From Laccaria trichodermophora (taxonomy: Eukaryota > Basidiomycota > Agaricomycetes > Agaricales > Hydnangiaceae), in NCBI GenBank assembly GCA_018417955.1, contig JACTVC010000026.1, positions 868,001 through 932,000 on the forward strand: a stretch of 64,000 bases of DNA. The letters run 5' to 3'. Shown piece by piece: positions 51,341-63,829 of this stretch. Numbering within the stretch: the first letter of the stretch is position 1; the number at the start of each line of letters is the position of its first letter. Below the pieces are notes generated by a model. The model did not search any database. It saw only the letters and a program-made list of their open reading frames with translations, and was not told the DNA's origin. Position numbers and translations under genes: made by a program.

Positions 51341-53359
51341 ACTTTAATACATCAAAATCCAGGTTGAATCAGTACTTTCATTATACAAAGTCTGGGTTGA
51401 ATCAGCACTCTCATTATACAAAGTCTAGGTTACCTCAAAGCTCTCAACATCTAAGCTGAAGGTTGAAACAGGCTTTTGGAATCTGAATTAGAGCAGGAGT
51501 TCAAAACACTAAAAAAGATTGAATTTCCAGGGTTGAACTAGGACTTTAATATACATCAGGAATTTAATCTACTAAAACCTGGGTTGAATCAGGACTTTAG
51601 CATACCCAATATCCAGGGTCAAATCAGGAGTTTCAAAACCTGGGTTGGATCAGGACTTAGATACAGTAAAACCTGGGTTGAATCAAGACTTTAGCACAAC
51701 CAATATCCAAGGTTAAATCAGGAGTTTCAAAACCTGGGTTGGATCAGGACTTAGATACAGTAAAACCTGGGTTGAATCAGGACTTTCAAAACCTGGGTTG
51801 TATCAGCACTTAAAAACACTGAAACCTGGGTTGAATCAGCACTTCAAGTACTCAATTTCCAGGGTTAGATCAGTACTTCCAAAAGGGTTGACTCAGTACT
51901 TAGAAAATGCTGGATCAGCACTTTTAAAAATGTTGGATCAGTACTTTATATATCTAATAATGGGGGTTGTCTCAGTACATTTGGGTTTTGCTGGGTCAGT
52001 ACTTTGTAAACCAGGGTTGGATCAAAGACTACAGGGGGTAGAAACATATTTTGGAACAAAATGATAGGGTTCACATCATCGAAGTATGGCACCCACGAGT
52101 GTCTTTGTCCTCGAGCACCACCTACGTCAAATAGATGCCAGGTCACAGATTTCCCGTGGATATTCACATCAAAGATGTGTTCAGCGACTCCCATAGTCTT
52201 ATTACGAGCATGAAGGATGTCGTCTGGTGGGATAAGGTGAATATATGCGCGATAAACAGAAAGAATAACTACTTTACCTATGCTTGGGACGTAGTCCGGC
52301 GATGCGACACACGTGATGTTCTTAAGAAAACTAGAGAAACAAGATCAGAATAGAATACTAGAGACCAAGGTAGGCGACGTACAACTCGTCAAGTTTCAGT
52401 TTCCGTTTGGCGATTAACCCCTTGACAGTGGGATGATGCCACAACTCCCGGATACCTTGAACGGAGAGAGCTCCAGCATTCGCCCAACGTCCTGAACCAA
52501 AGGGTCCTGCGGTTCCTGAGGTTTAATCTCACGAGTCTTCTTTTCGCTTTCGGCCGAAGGGCGTTTCTGTTTGATCCTTCCGAGAGCATTCTCGATGGTA
52601 CGGGCCTGCCAACCACTCCGCACAAAGACGCCGCCCTTACCAGAACCAGACACCGAAATTCCGCCACTGAGTCTGTCCGCGAGCTGCGCGTCCGCAGCTA
52701 CCAATGGGGACAACCTGCGTCAAAGGTTGGCTATCTGAAGGGCGCCGCCCTCTTTCATCGAATGGGAGCTGGCCTCCGACGGCATCAGGGAACTTGGTGA
52801 TCCTTGGATGATGCTGCCAGTCAAGAGAGAAGTAGATGGTGACGGCTGATCTGCGATACCGTTCCCGCGAGCCTTCTTTGGTATGATAAACTGTGAATCG
52901 TCCGTCGATGTAGGTTGCGCCCCGGCGTCTTCGTCAAGAGTGTCATCCCAAGCTTCAAGGGTAGCTAGGATGTGTTTTAATGAATGAACGACGTTGAAGT
53001 AGATAACCGCTGTCCAAGATGCGCGTTCTTGATCCATCGAAGTGGGTTTTATACATGAGCTGGAACTGTTTCTGCAACGTCGATTTCCCGCTCTCGGCTT
53101 GACCAAGGAGAAGAAGCTAGCAGGGCAGGATGAGTATATGCGGCGCATGATCGTAAAGTGTATTGACCTTGACGTCGCCCTTCTTCTTCTTCAATCGTCC
53201 CCGCTCCTCCCGCAGGTCGTCGTCAATTTGCTCAGAAACCCGTTTCGCCTCAGCTTCTGCGTACAGACGGGACGTACGCTCTGCCTCCGTCTCCATGGGT
53301 GAAGGTTTGAGGGCGGCGGAGATGGGATCATCCCGGCTGTAGAGCGACGGCGTGCGCAT

Positions 53360-53940
53360 TAGTCGAGTGGGCGGAGGCGATGGTGGTGGTTATGAAGAAA
53401 GAAAAGAAGACGGCCTGTTGAGCAGGAAATTTAAATGCATTGAGTTTCACTGGGGATGCCACGCATTACTAGCTATTGTTTGTCTGGTGGGAGGAAGTCT
53501 CGGGATTGGGGGATGTCTCCTTTTTCCCTGTTCATACTAAGTTACAACTCAGTTTTCGCGACGAGACGAGACGAGGAATGGAGAGGGGCTTACCATGCCC
53601 ACACGGGGAACTTGTGCACCAAAAAGTCACCCCCGCGACGAATTTATCTGTTGCTCTTGAGTAAATGACTCGGATGTAGATATCTGATCGTGGACGTACC
53701 GAGTGTATACGGCTGTGTTCTTCGTATTTGCTCTCTTTGAAAACCTAGGTGGGTGATTTGATTGGTGACGGTGAGATGATGGCGGATCATGAGGCTCACT
53801 GGGCTTAGGTACTCGCGTACGGCGAATACGTTACTAGACTGGATTGGTTATGTCTGGATAAGTTGGTAGGAGATGAATGACGCGATTGTGGACTTACTAG
53901 GAGGGTGCATGGAGGTTGGGTTGACAGAGAGCTGTTTTTG
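53360..53940. other. Upstream region of the G-alpha gene
   Basis: No TATA or other element stands out; short frames are not supported as genes. The G-alpha promoter should lie here. Confidence 0.3.
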
Positions 53941-53945
53941 TATAG

Positions 53946-54335
53946 AACCTCCTCAAACAACTGCGTGGTGCCGAAGCAGAGGCGCCCCTACAAACATAAA
54001 ACGTTGAGACAAAGGTACGTCTCTCGAATCTTGAGCTTCTTTTTACAACATAAAATGGCCATCCTCAGATGCGCGTGATGATCAAGTGCCGCTCAAGGCC
54101 TACTTACAGGCCACGACTCTAGGAACACACACGAGTGCTCGTACGCGACCAGTCGGTGTAAACAAGGACTCCTTAAAGCATTATCCGACACCCCTCACAT
54201 AAACCCAACATAAGCACATGGCTTCGACCCTCCTTCGCACTCCCTCGCCCCATCAGATCTTCAGATCCTAAGTAATTTCGCCATCCGAGTTTACATGGCC
54301 CACCCCGCCAGCATCCATCCCCAGTGCGTGCAGAG
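53946..54335 (+). pseudogene. Broken paralogue of the gene starting at 63830
   Basis: 54006-54335 matches 63610-63930: AGACAAAGGTACGTCTCTCG, TCAGATGCGCGTGATGATCA, then ATGGCTTCGACCCTCCTTCG (start at 54218). The frame stops after 18 codons (TAA 54269-54271). A short piece, 53946-53982 (ACCTCCTCAAACAACTGCG), matches 63929-63966, which in the right copy lies downstream of the start; here it lies upstream, as if it were the end of another tandem copy. Confidence 0.7.
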
Positions 54336-54339
54336 CCTT

Positions 54340-57300
54340 CGCAAAGAACCCCCTCGGCTCTTCCTAAAAGTGATCCTCCAAACTTTTCCTTCCGCCTCAA
54401 TCCCCCATTCCACTACGAAAGCCTCGTCTTCCGCCTCAACTGCCTCCCCCCCACTTCAAATCTTCATCCCAACCCTCATACAAACTTCCCTCGATGTGTC
54501 GGACAACACTAACTCTCCCTCGTCACTTCCACGTTCTCCTTCTATTGTTAGAATGTGTTCGATGCTGGGTGGGCGCAGCGTGCGGCTGAGGGTGATCAGT
54601 TTCCAATGGAGAAATGCCAGGGTTTCTGTGGGACTGAATGCGTGAAAGGAGGGTGGGATTCAAAAAGGAACTTCGGACACAACCTTTACTCCACGCAATA
54701 CGCATATAACGAATCACCAGCTGGTTGTGCTTCTCATGCCCAATCTCAGATGGCGGACGCGAACGATTGTGTGGCGCATTTTCGTCAGTTAAACCGTTGC
54801 CCCTGTATCGCGCCTGGTATGGGCATTGTTCCCTCTTGGGATTCTTCAACGTCGACTTCATCTTCGAGGGTCCCATTCACTCCTGCTACCGTTTGCCGAG
54901 TTTGTCTTCGACCCCCCCACCCCGTCGAGTTGAACTTTAGATTCTGAAAAATGGAAATCAGCATAGCCGGACGACCACGCCTACAAAGCAGCCACCACCG
55001 GCTTCATCTACCTCTCTAGTTCTCCACCATCTCTGAACACGATCTGTACTGCCACTACGTCCCGGGTCGTCGGCAAGCGACGGTTGTACTTCCAGCGTGT
55101 TCGAAGTCCTTCGTCCCAGCCGTGCTTGAGTGGATGGTGAACCTGCGTGATCCTTTCATTCTCAACTTCAGCTCAGCAGAGCTTCGGTTCTGGCTTGTAC
55201 TATGAGGTGTCAGCGCGCTTGCGGAAAATTAAGGGGTTTTTACCAACGATTTTGGCGGAAGCGTTGACATTTCAGACTGATATCCGCATTTCAATAGGTT
55301 TGAGTACGGCATTCAGGCGTCGTTGGTCGTAGGTGGTTCAAAGCGACTGTTCTTTCGCTTCAGTCGACTGGCGTGAAGAACAATGCACGAGTCCAAGCTT
55401 GCCACCATCGCTTGAAGAGGCATGGAGTTGGAGATCAGTCCGTTTTTCAACGTATGTCCTTTACTCACACTGTGTTTTTTCTGTCTCATCAAAAGGTCAT
55501 CATTTAGATAATATTCTGCGCCGAACTGGGCATGCGTCAAAGAAGCACTGATATGGCTACAACCGCGTGGTGTGGGGCTCCAGTCAGGACTCTAGTAAGT
55601 TCACATCAATCATTGGTAGAAGTTCACGGCGCTAAACTGCAAACTGTAACTCTAAGCCGTCATGCTGCTCCATCGTCGAGTCTGGCGCCTGACCAAGTCA
55701 GTCGTAATGAAATTTTACACCAATAAGCAGATACTGGAAGTTAGCTGCCTCCCTCTAAACACCTGCCTTTGCTGGAGTAGCGGTAAACAACTTTCCAGGT
55801 TTGCCACTGTCTAAAGCACCTCATGAGGGCACTTAGATAGCCCGTTCCTCCCCCCCCCCCGAGTGTGCGGAGATTTCGATCTCGCGCCCTTCACGGTGAG
55901 TTGTTTCTTGCGCTTCGTTTTTTTCTGAAGCTGACTGTTCTTACCGTTAAGGACATCGTGGCGCTCACCACCATCTGCTTCTTGACCACTACGCGTGACA
56001 TATCCTTCCCTCACAAAAGTTGGCCTTCGGTTCGAATGGCAGGTGTGAAAGCGGTGGGCGCCTGTAAGGTTTTATGGTTTTTACCGAAGTTGTTTGATCT
56101 GATTATGAATTGAAAAGTGAAGTTGTGCGTCTCGCCAACATCAAGGCCACCAGCAAAGCACTCTTCGGTGTCATCAGAAGTTGCCTAGGACGATATAAAA
56201 TCTCTCTAGAGTGACAATGTTTCTGGGTGCCGGGCTCAAAATGAGCGCCCTTTCCTGTATCCCAAGACACACCAGAAATAGTAGGATGCTGCCCAGTGTA
56301 GAACCGATAGTATACGCGAATGACAGGTTTTCCCGTGGCGACACTCATGCAAACTAGCATCTTCACTCAGTACGCATTGCTTGTCAGTTCTTTTCGAGCT
56401 TTTCACCTCGTACGAAGCTGATTATTCTTAATATAAAGAGCCACCTCAGCTCTCACGCACTCCCTGATAATCAGTCGTGACAAATCTTCACCCCAGAAGG
56501 AATGTACAACTCGTTACTCGATGTCCATGATCGGCTCAGATTGCGGGTTCCGTATGTAAGGGCCTATGCAAAAATGATGTGTCCAATCAGAAGGCGAACT
56601 CGTGTATCTCATCACCGTCATAGATCCTACTTTTACGAGCAGGACATCGACGTTTCAAGTCGAGGTGGGTGTGTTATATCTGTTCTCACTTGTCTGTGAC
56701 CTTACCAGAACAACAGACTCAAGATTACAACGACGGTCACGACACCCAATTGTTCGGACAGTTCAACGTGCTGAGATGGTAAGCCCTCATCGACGGGAGC
56801 TCTTCATATCTGATTTATCAATCAGTTGCCAGGAACGCGCTCCTCACTGTTCAAGATCGACCCAATTTCAAGACGGACTGACAGACCCAATTTTAACGAA
56901 GGGTTTCTCACCGCCAGCTTCAGAACCAGCGCCCAGAACTACGCAAGAACTACGTAGACGTGCGGTGCTGCTTAGCACGGAACGGAAGAAGCTGGTCTGT
57001 GCGGTTATGCGGGTCGAGTGTGATGTACGAACTATGCATACCCATCTTGGGTTTTCTATTAGGGCAACGGGAGACGACACAATGGAAGGTCGATTTTAAT
57101 GCAATCACCCCACCAGCTACAAAATCTTCTGGTTGGTATAACATCTGGACCCCTACAAAACAGTCAGAATCGCAATTGGTACGTCGTCTATGCCTGTGTC
57201 GCATTTCCATAAACCCTTCCTGCACAGATCGGCCCTACAATCGCTGTGTGATCACGTACAGCGTTTTCCGCTCAACTTCAGATTGCAAGGTCGCAGTCAT

Positions 57301-58500
57301 TCTCGTTTGCGGGTGCGCAGCATAAGAGCTCAATTACCGTAAATTCGAATGACATCTAACTTGCGACTTTCAAGATCCGCCGTAGAGAAAGTCCGCTTCC
57401 AGAGGGACGCCACGACGTGCTTCAAACCTGGGTAGCTCCCTGGGTCCTTGCTGGCCCTGTGCCGTACTTCGACAGCCTGAAAAGGAATAGCATGAGCGAC
57501 GGCAAGTATCATGGCCACGGAGCTTACCACACCCGCCCCAACGTGCTCCTTGCCCGCCGTAGATCAACCAATATATTCTTCATTGAAAACCTACACCAAG
57601 ATAGAGACCCGAGTTGCGAATTTCAATGAGATGTTGTTCCTCGAGAAGTCGCTGTCATTTGCGCATTCCGCCATAGCTGAATCTGCGACCTTTGAGGAAG
57701 GTGCATGGAGGAAAGAGACACGATCACACAAATCTACCAAAACGATCACCTGACGAGCACCCAGCGAACACCCACAAAACCAGCAACAATCTCCCACAAA
57801 CCATTTCGAGCCTTGCAGTGTCCTTTACAGCTGCGAACAAGACGAGGAGAACAGGAAAATCTACAACACTGGAGCCTGAGGACATCCATGACGAGGTCAA
57901 CAACTGGAGAGACTCACAAAGAGCCAGTGTCCGGCCATCCCACGGCGACCCCCACAATCTTCACGTTACGAGTCCGTCCTTCACGTCCAGGTTCTTGAGA
58001 TATAGTTTGTTTACTTGGGTGTTCCCCACTTTTCACCACCTTTCTGGATCAGTAAACAAGAGTTCACAAACGTCCCTCAATGGGATACATCATCGGATTC
58101 ACCTCTGAGCCTTTTCCTGGGGTTTTTCTCGCAATAGTTGCACAGAGCGGTCGATGAACTTATCGAATACCTCATCATCTACAGTCGATACTCGTCTTTT
58201 GACTACGATGTTCTATTCACTCGGTCGTCACACGAATCAGCGGACTGCTAGGGACCCTAAGGGCTCTTCAACCATGTCATCTGCCGCGTTCAGAAGGGAA
58301 ACATTTTTGGTCGAGAGCTACATGCCCGCATTAAAAGGAAGCTGTGTTACTGCCTTTCGCGTATATCCTCCATTTAACCATCACACCAGCTCTATACACA
58401 ATTCATTCTACTGGCTTCTCTTCGTTCAAGTTAGTGGCGCACTTGTATTCTTTCTTCGACACATCAGCTTCGCGGTTCATTTTTGTTCGGATTAGGGCAT
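54340..58500. other. Coding-like fragments on both strands, no gene resolved
   Basis: Several stretches look like exons without a consistent model. Plus: 54725-54940 (GHCSLLGFFNVDFIFEGPIH), 56600-56665 (LITVIDPTFTSRTSTFQVEV) and 58140-58245 (RAVDELIEYLIIYSRYSSFD). Minus: 56366-56200 (GKPVIRVYYRFYTGQHPTIS, GVSWDTGKG), which vaguely recalls fungal fucose-lectin blades but is too short to claim. Multi-intron genes are likely here. A C-rich homopolymer (10 C) sits at 55851-55860. Confidence 0.3.
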
Positions 58501-58552
58501 GTGTATACAGACATTGAGACAACAAAGTTACACAGGGAATCAAACGATTAAG

Positions 58553-60994
58553 TCATGTTTTGCCTACGCCCCAATCCTCGTCTTCATTGTTCTCGAAGGC
58601 CTTAGCTGCACTTTGTAGCTCCTCCATAATCTCGGGTTTCATCTGATACTCCTTGATCAATTGGATGATCTTCGCCAGAGCTGCATCCTGGTCAAAGCGG
58701 CCTGCCAGCTTCACATGTTCCTTAATCTCCTTGTGAACTTTGCTCCTTTCGTCTGAAATGCTGTAGGCCTTGAAGACGAGCTTGATCAAGCGGCGGGAAA
58801 GGCGCAGATGGGCGTTCACCACCAAGCCAAAAATTATTTGCATAATAATCGTGAAGTCGACGATGTACGCCATCAAACGTTGTAGCATGAGTGCCCTGAG
58901 GTTTTTCCGCTTAGCATTTTGACATGGCATAGTGAGGAAGACATACGATTGCTTGTACACATCGAAAATCCATTTTGCCAGCAAGAGAGACGCAACAATA
59001 GGAATCACAATGGGAGCAGCAGGTGCAGTCAAACCCCCAATTAACGTAGTCAAGGCACCAAGTAGCGAATAAGCACGGGGACTGACAACTTGTAAAAAAT
59101 GAGGTGGCACAGTCGACAAAATTGACTTACAATATCGTGTTGGGATCTGACGGCTCGTCATATTGATTCCCAACAAGTTCGAACATTAGTTTTTTCAGTT
59201 CCTTGCTTTCCAAATACTAACAGCACAGTTTCCATAAGTGTGAGAAGATGGAATGATGTTAAAGTATTTACCCCGCAACCATCTTGAATGTTCCACACTT
59301 CAACGATATCAGTATGTAGAACCCGTAGGCATTCTTCTATAGTTTTTCCTGGAAAATTCACGCTAGCTGCGAGACCCATCCAATAACCTGACAAAAAAAG
59401 GGGTAGCTTAGTTTAACTTTCACTGAAGGGCATGCCGAAAGATTCATACGCTTCTTCCCAACCCTTGAAATAGGTGTCAGCATGACATCAAGAGAAGACG
59501 AACGTTTGAATGCTCACGCAATCACCGCATCGATCTTTACAGCTGGATTCACGCGTTGGGCGATGGCAGAGACTAGCGCAACATCTTCAGCAACGTCAAC
59601 TGCCAGGGTGTTTTTAACACAGTCAGCAGTGAGACGGACAAGCTCGTTCAACATCTTTCTGGTATCCTTGTATTCTTTATTGGCTGTGTTGGCAAGTATA
59701 AGCACAGGCCCAAGATGTCTCTTGTAGCTTACTTGAGACGGCAATGTGCGGAATGTCTATACCGACGACCTTTTCAAAGGGACCAACACACAACTCTTGG
59801 AACTGTGCTGCTGTCTCCTCAGCAAGACGTGCATTTCGGGTTTCCCGATCCAAATGTTTGTTGCGTTTGTGGAACTCTAGATTGTTACCGTATTCAACCT
59901 GCTCTACCAACTTATCATATTTGGTAAAAACGGTGATCATAGGAACTAAAGTGAACAGTGAGCCATCGTCGATCAGAAAACACCAAGAACATACCAGGGC
60001 CAAGGTCTCCGTTGGACTTCATACAGAATAACTCCTCCACTCCAGCCTCGAACAAACGGTCACCTCTAGACAAGGACACTGGGAAACAGAGCCTGCACAA
60101 CACCTTCATCATCTTGTTCACTCAGGTGATCGAGGGAGCAGTAACCATACCAGACAGCATGTACCTGATCCCTCACATTGGGCATGTCCTTCCGAACTTT
60201 CAAAAAATCAACGACTTTCTTGAAGTTGTCACCCTCCCCATGCTCGAAGCCCTGACTGTCGTGTAGAACAAATCTTCCATTTTCGCTGGCTATAATCGGA
60301 GTATTGATATCCGACACGCCAGCTTCTGAATGAGCCACGGTCTGGGGAAGGACAGGCTTTAGCAGCGGATCTTCAGAAGACGGGGAAGTGACCTCACAGC
60401 ATCCTTGACGCCGAAGCATTCGTTGATAAGGGAAGATTTCCCTACACCGCTCTGTAAAAAACAAACTGTAAGCTAATCCCTGAGAATACAGGGATAAGAG
60501 AGCTACTTTGCCGATGACCAGGACTCGGAACCTAGCAGTAAGGTAAATCAGAGTAATCAGGGATTAAGCAGACTAACCGTTCGACCAACTTGAATAACTC
60601 ATCCGTTGTAGGTTGTAAGTCGCCACTCGTCGGAGGTTCTGCCTTGGTTAAAGCATTCTAAGATCGATAGTACCTGCATTAGGCGGACGCTTTTGCGTTT
60701 GGGGAAGAAGTGCACACACCCCCACGTATCGGCTAAACTTCAGGACGACATCGAACTTGTCAAATGATTTTGACCATTCTAGAGTAGAAAGTCCTGCATC
60801 AGCAAGACAGGAGCGATTGCGGAAAGGAGGCACTTGCCTTGTTTTCCGGAGAAGTGGGGGCCGACTTTGCTTAGCAGTTCATCGAGAGGTATCTTGCTCT
60901 TCGCCGCAGCACGAAACAATCCGCGGAATCGGACTTGCAGATAGAGGGGCTCTAAAGGCGAAAGTTGACTGCGTTGATTAGGTTTGTCGTTCAA
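58553..60994 (-). CDS. P-loop GTPase-like protein with C-terminal membrane helices
   Basis: Multi-exon gene. The clear G domain begins with TTDELFKLVER, FRVLVIGK, then after an intron SGVGKSSLINECFG (G1, about 60457-60416). TVAHSEAGVSDINTP supplies the G2 threonine, FVLHDSQGFEHGEGDNFKKV the G3 motif (about 60255), and a hydrophobic strand with MITVFTKYDKLVEQV the G4-like TKYD (about 59918). A helical region (KKHLD... DRETRNARLAEETAAQFQEL) and ASVNFPGKTIEECLRVLHTD follow. The last exon (59150-58553) has a Gly/Ala/Pro-rich hydrophobic segment (LIGGLTAPAAPIVIPIVASL) and ends DEDWGVGKT. Overall it matches the AIG1/septin-like G-domain proteins common in mushroom genomes. Substrate and partners are unknown. 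The N-terminal start (60994, MNDKPNQRSQLSPLEPLYLQ) is less certain. No obvious damage seen. Confidence 0.8.
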
Positions 60995-61146
60995 TGCTAC
61001 ACATGGTCATCGGCTCACCAGGGGGATGACAACTCAAATGCGTGAGTCTTTGCATCCAATAGACAAGGTGATTCCCGCTCGAACGATCCAATCGAAAGTT
61101 GGACCGATTTGAGGATGTGCTGGGATGTAACGCGGATTTCTAGTCA

Positions 61147-61232
61147 ATGGGTGTCAGATATTTGACCTGGGGGCAAAAACCTGGGAGGTTACCTGTAATC
61201 TCAATGCTAGGGCTTCCCGTTGAGCCACCCAT
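61147..61232 (-). tRNA. tRNA-like sequence, probably a pseudogene
   Basis: Minus strand: 7-bp acceptor ATGGGTG/CACCCAT pairs perfectly at 86-nt spacing, as in long-variable-arm tRNAs. The D arm TCAA...TTGA with A-box-like GGCTCAACGGG is good. The T arm CAGGT-CAAAT-ATCTG has only a 5-nt loop and the anticodon arm is poor, so a functional tRNA is unlikely. Confidence 0.3.
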
Positions 61233-61239
61233 CGCGGTA

Positions 61240-63600
61240 GACATGGTTGTTTTGGTGAAAGGATTGTGCTTAGCGCTCGGAACATGCTTTGTCTGATAAG
61301 GCACTCGGTGTGACTGTCAGAGGATGTGACGGTATCACCTGCGAGCGCTTGAGCAATAGCTGGTTGCTATTGAATCCGTTGAATGAAAAGCGAGGAAGAC
61401 GCGACATTGAACCCGTACAGGCCTCTGCCTTGAATTCACAGCACGGAACAGAAGGTTAGTAGTGTCATCAGTTGTTCACGACCGTCCTCAAAAGGGGGGT
61501 TGAGGTGGGGATCGCCTCGAGAAGCGTCCGCGGAAAATAATAAAGGGTGATTTGGGTATCCGAAGTGAGTACAGGGTGTGCCCTATGACTTCCGCCACGC
61601 TGTCGGAGGCCAGTGTTTAGGAAGGGCATCGCAGGATGGTTGGAAGTTCTACAAAGTCCACAATTGTGCCAGCGCACGCCAAGGTCTTTCGGTTGCAAAC
61701 GTACTGTTGACCAGGCTACGTTGCGGCTAGTTGATAATCTAGATACAACTTACGTTAGAGGCGAGAGAAAATGGGAATATTAGAAAAGTAGTGTCGAGCT
61801 GCGGAGCCATGTGTGCTCCTCCTCCGGTCTCCATAACCTACGGCGTGCATTGACTTTGTGAAAGATGAAATATGACTTTGTAAGGGCATGTTAGAAATTT
61901 GTGCGGCGCCACCCCTAGATATGAAATTGAAGCCCTCAGTTGCGGACGTGCTTCTGGATTGAAAGAAGGTGAAATTGCGACTTGAATGGAAACAAACGCT
62001 ATGTAGGCATAACGAATAGTCAGTAGATAGAATTTTGACGTGTCGCCCCAGCTCACCTGGACGACAATAATCCCAAGTTATCATGAAGATGCGCGTCGAC
62101 GTGGTTCATGCCCGCAAATGTCGTTGCAGTGCTAAAAGTCGATGTTCCAGTTGCCAGCACTCGTTCTGGCCAAAATGAGCAGAAGCTTTCTTTAACATGT
62201 TGACCAAAAGTTTAACCCAATATGGGTGTACCACCAACCCAAAAAAAAGAAAGAGCGTGCGTGTTGGGTTGTGTTGGGTGAAAAACGCCCTCTCAGCACA
62301 AAAAGACTGTATCAGGCCAAGTGGCCCAAGTCACCACGATAACTACCGACTCACTCTATAATCCTGGTCATGTTACATTTATAGCAAACCGTTGAGCGTA
62401 TTGTGAGGTCGCCCCGTGCTCGTTCCTCCGAAGCATCGCAATCCAACCACTAGGCGTCTTTCTGAAACGTGACACGACGAAGTTCCACGGCGCAGTACGG
62501 AGAATGCGCTTCGCGACAACATGTGCCGGGGTGGCATTGGAATTTTTTGAAAGACAAGCATCGGTTGTAGATGACGAGGCACATGGAAAGTTCGTCGACC
62601 TTTTCCTGAGGAATTCTGCAAGACGTAGGTCCGAGCGTGGACGTTCCGCGAAACAGGTCATTCCTTGTGCCAACACCACACGATGGAGCTTCGCACCCGC
62701 TGTAGTAAGGGTTGAAAGTCATGACAGTCGTGAGAGGCGGCCGGCACTCTTCCACAAAATAGCAGTAACCTAGTTCGCCAAAGTGACTCAACAAGTCTTC
62801 ACACTAAACTCTGGGTGAGCATCTTCGCCAGTAGAATAAGCATGGCGGAACTCACAATCTCGGTAAGAGCCATCCCCAAGATTTCGTAAACCTTCCATCC
62901 TCCCCTTGAAGCCCTTCGGCTCCTCTTGAACGAGGTAGTGAAACCCCAACTTACGTTCTTTGGCTGGACTACTACTGGCATCTAGTTGATACTTGCGACT
63001 GTTCGTCATAAAATCAATCTAATAAATTGGTTGAAGACCCACCTCATAAAGCCTCAGGTAAATTGGCAGTCAATTTGAGTGTAGCTCAAGACTTGGCACT
63101 TGCGTAGTCAAGCTGATCACGGCGTCGCTGGCGTTTCTGACCGGGCCAAAACCGAGCTTCGTTAAACATCGCCACCTCTCCCATTGAACCAGCTGTTGAA
63201 ATTAACGTTAATCGCTACTTACCGAGAGAATATCGTTGAAGAGCGTACTGGAATCATTGGGTTGAATAAAACGGAATCTGCCTCTGAGTGGGACTACCAG
63301 GCGAAACATTGCCGACTCTTATGGGCAAAGAAACTTGGAGAACGACACAAGTACGCCGGATCCAAGATACCGCTCGCTCCTTTCCTCTCAACGCCTTGAT
63401 CGGCGAGCATGCGCAACACCGTCTTGCTGAAATCCCACGTTCACGGCGAAGAAGGCAACATTCGGACCTATGGTGGTAGTTGGGTGGTAGTTTCGAACAG
63501 GTGAACGTTATGTATACTAATCAACAAACACTGTATGGCACACATTACGACTCCTTCCTCCTTATCATCCACTCCTCATCTAACGTTCCATCCACAAACA
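61240..63600. other. No confidently assignable gene
   Basis: Three minus-strand frames overlap at 62368-62794, and a fragment (KLGFHYLVQEEPKGFKGRME, 63009-62788) looks partly coding, but no splice model joins them. Possible remnant of a multi-exon gene. Confidence 0.25.
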
Positions 63601-63829
63601 GAAAACTTCGAGACAAAGGTACGTCTCTCGAATGTTGAGCTTCTTTCAAATTCTTACAATGTAATATTGCTACCCTCAGAAGCGCGTGATGATCAAGTCC
63701 TGCCAAAGGCCTATTCACAGGCCATCACCCCGGAAACACGCACAAGTGTTCGTATACAAGTACGTCGGCGTAATCCAGAACTCGTTGAAGCACTATGCGA
63801 CACCCCCCACATAAACCCACCATAATCGC

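Larger units (their letters stand above)
39167..52054. mobile_element. MULE-like inverted-repeat element, 9-bp TSD, carrying nested insertions
   Basis: The ends match as inverted repeats at 36 of 40 positions (core GTTTCTACCCCCTGTAGTC). AACAAAATG flanks both sides (39158-39166 and 52055-52063). Each arm is packed with (A/G)TACTGATCCAACCC or its complement GGGTTGGATCAGTAC, and the orientation flips near 50290. Subtracting the nested SINE-like and LTR insertions leaves about 1.2 kb with no ORF. Nine-base duplications and long inverted repeats fit Mutator-like elements, which is inference without a transposase. Confidence 0.8.
38418..53359 (-). pseudogene. G-protein alpha subunit gene split by a 12.9-kb nested insertion
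   Basis: Exon 1 (53359-53168) gives a charged N-terminus (EAEAKRVSEQIDDDLREERG) without the usual Gly-2. After a short intron comes the P-loop LLLGQAESGKSTLQKQF (about 53116-53065), then the helical domain (AQLADRLSGG, KQKRPSAE, IRELWHHP), a switch I-like LHARNKTMGVAEHIFDV, and switch II DVGGARGQRHSWVPYFDD ending at 52064. The insertion follows. On its far side the gene resumes with FVAPVSTFDQ (39166-39136), YLKEDPQTNRIDGLLQLF (about 38968), KTDLLKAKLNTGLKVRK (about 38790), NNYKTVVQYFHAHFLQVH (about 38660), LYTHFTSVV and DTKVTQCIIGN (about 38490). The rejoined junction is out of frame by one base, and the last exon is frameshifted too. Heterotrimeric G-alpha proteins relay receptor signals at the plasma membrane; this copy cannot. 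Confidence 0.9.
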
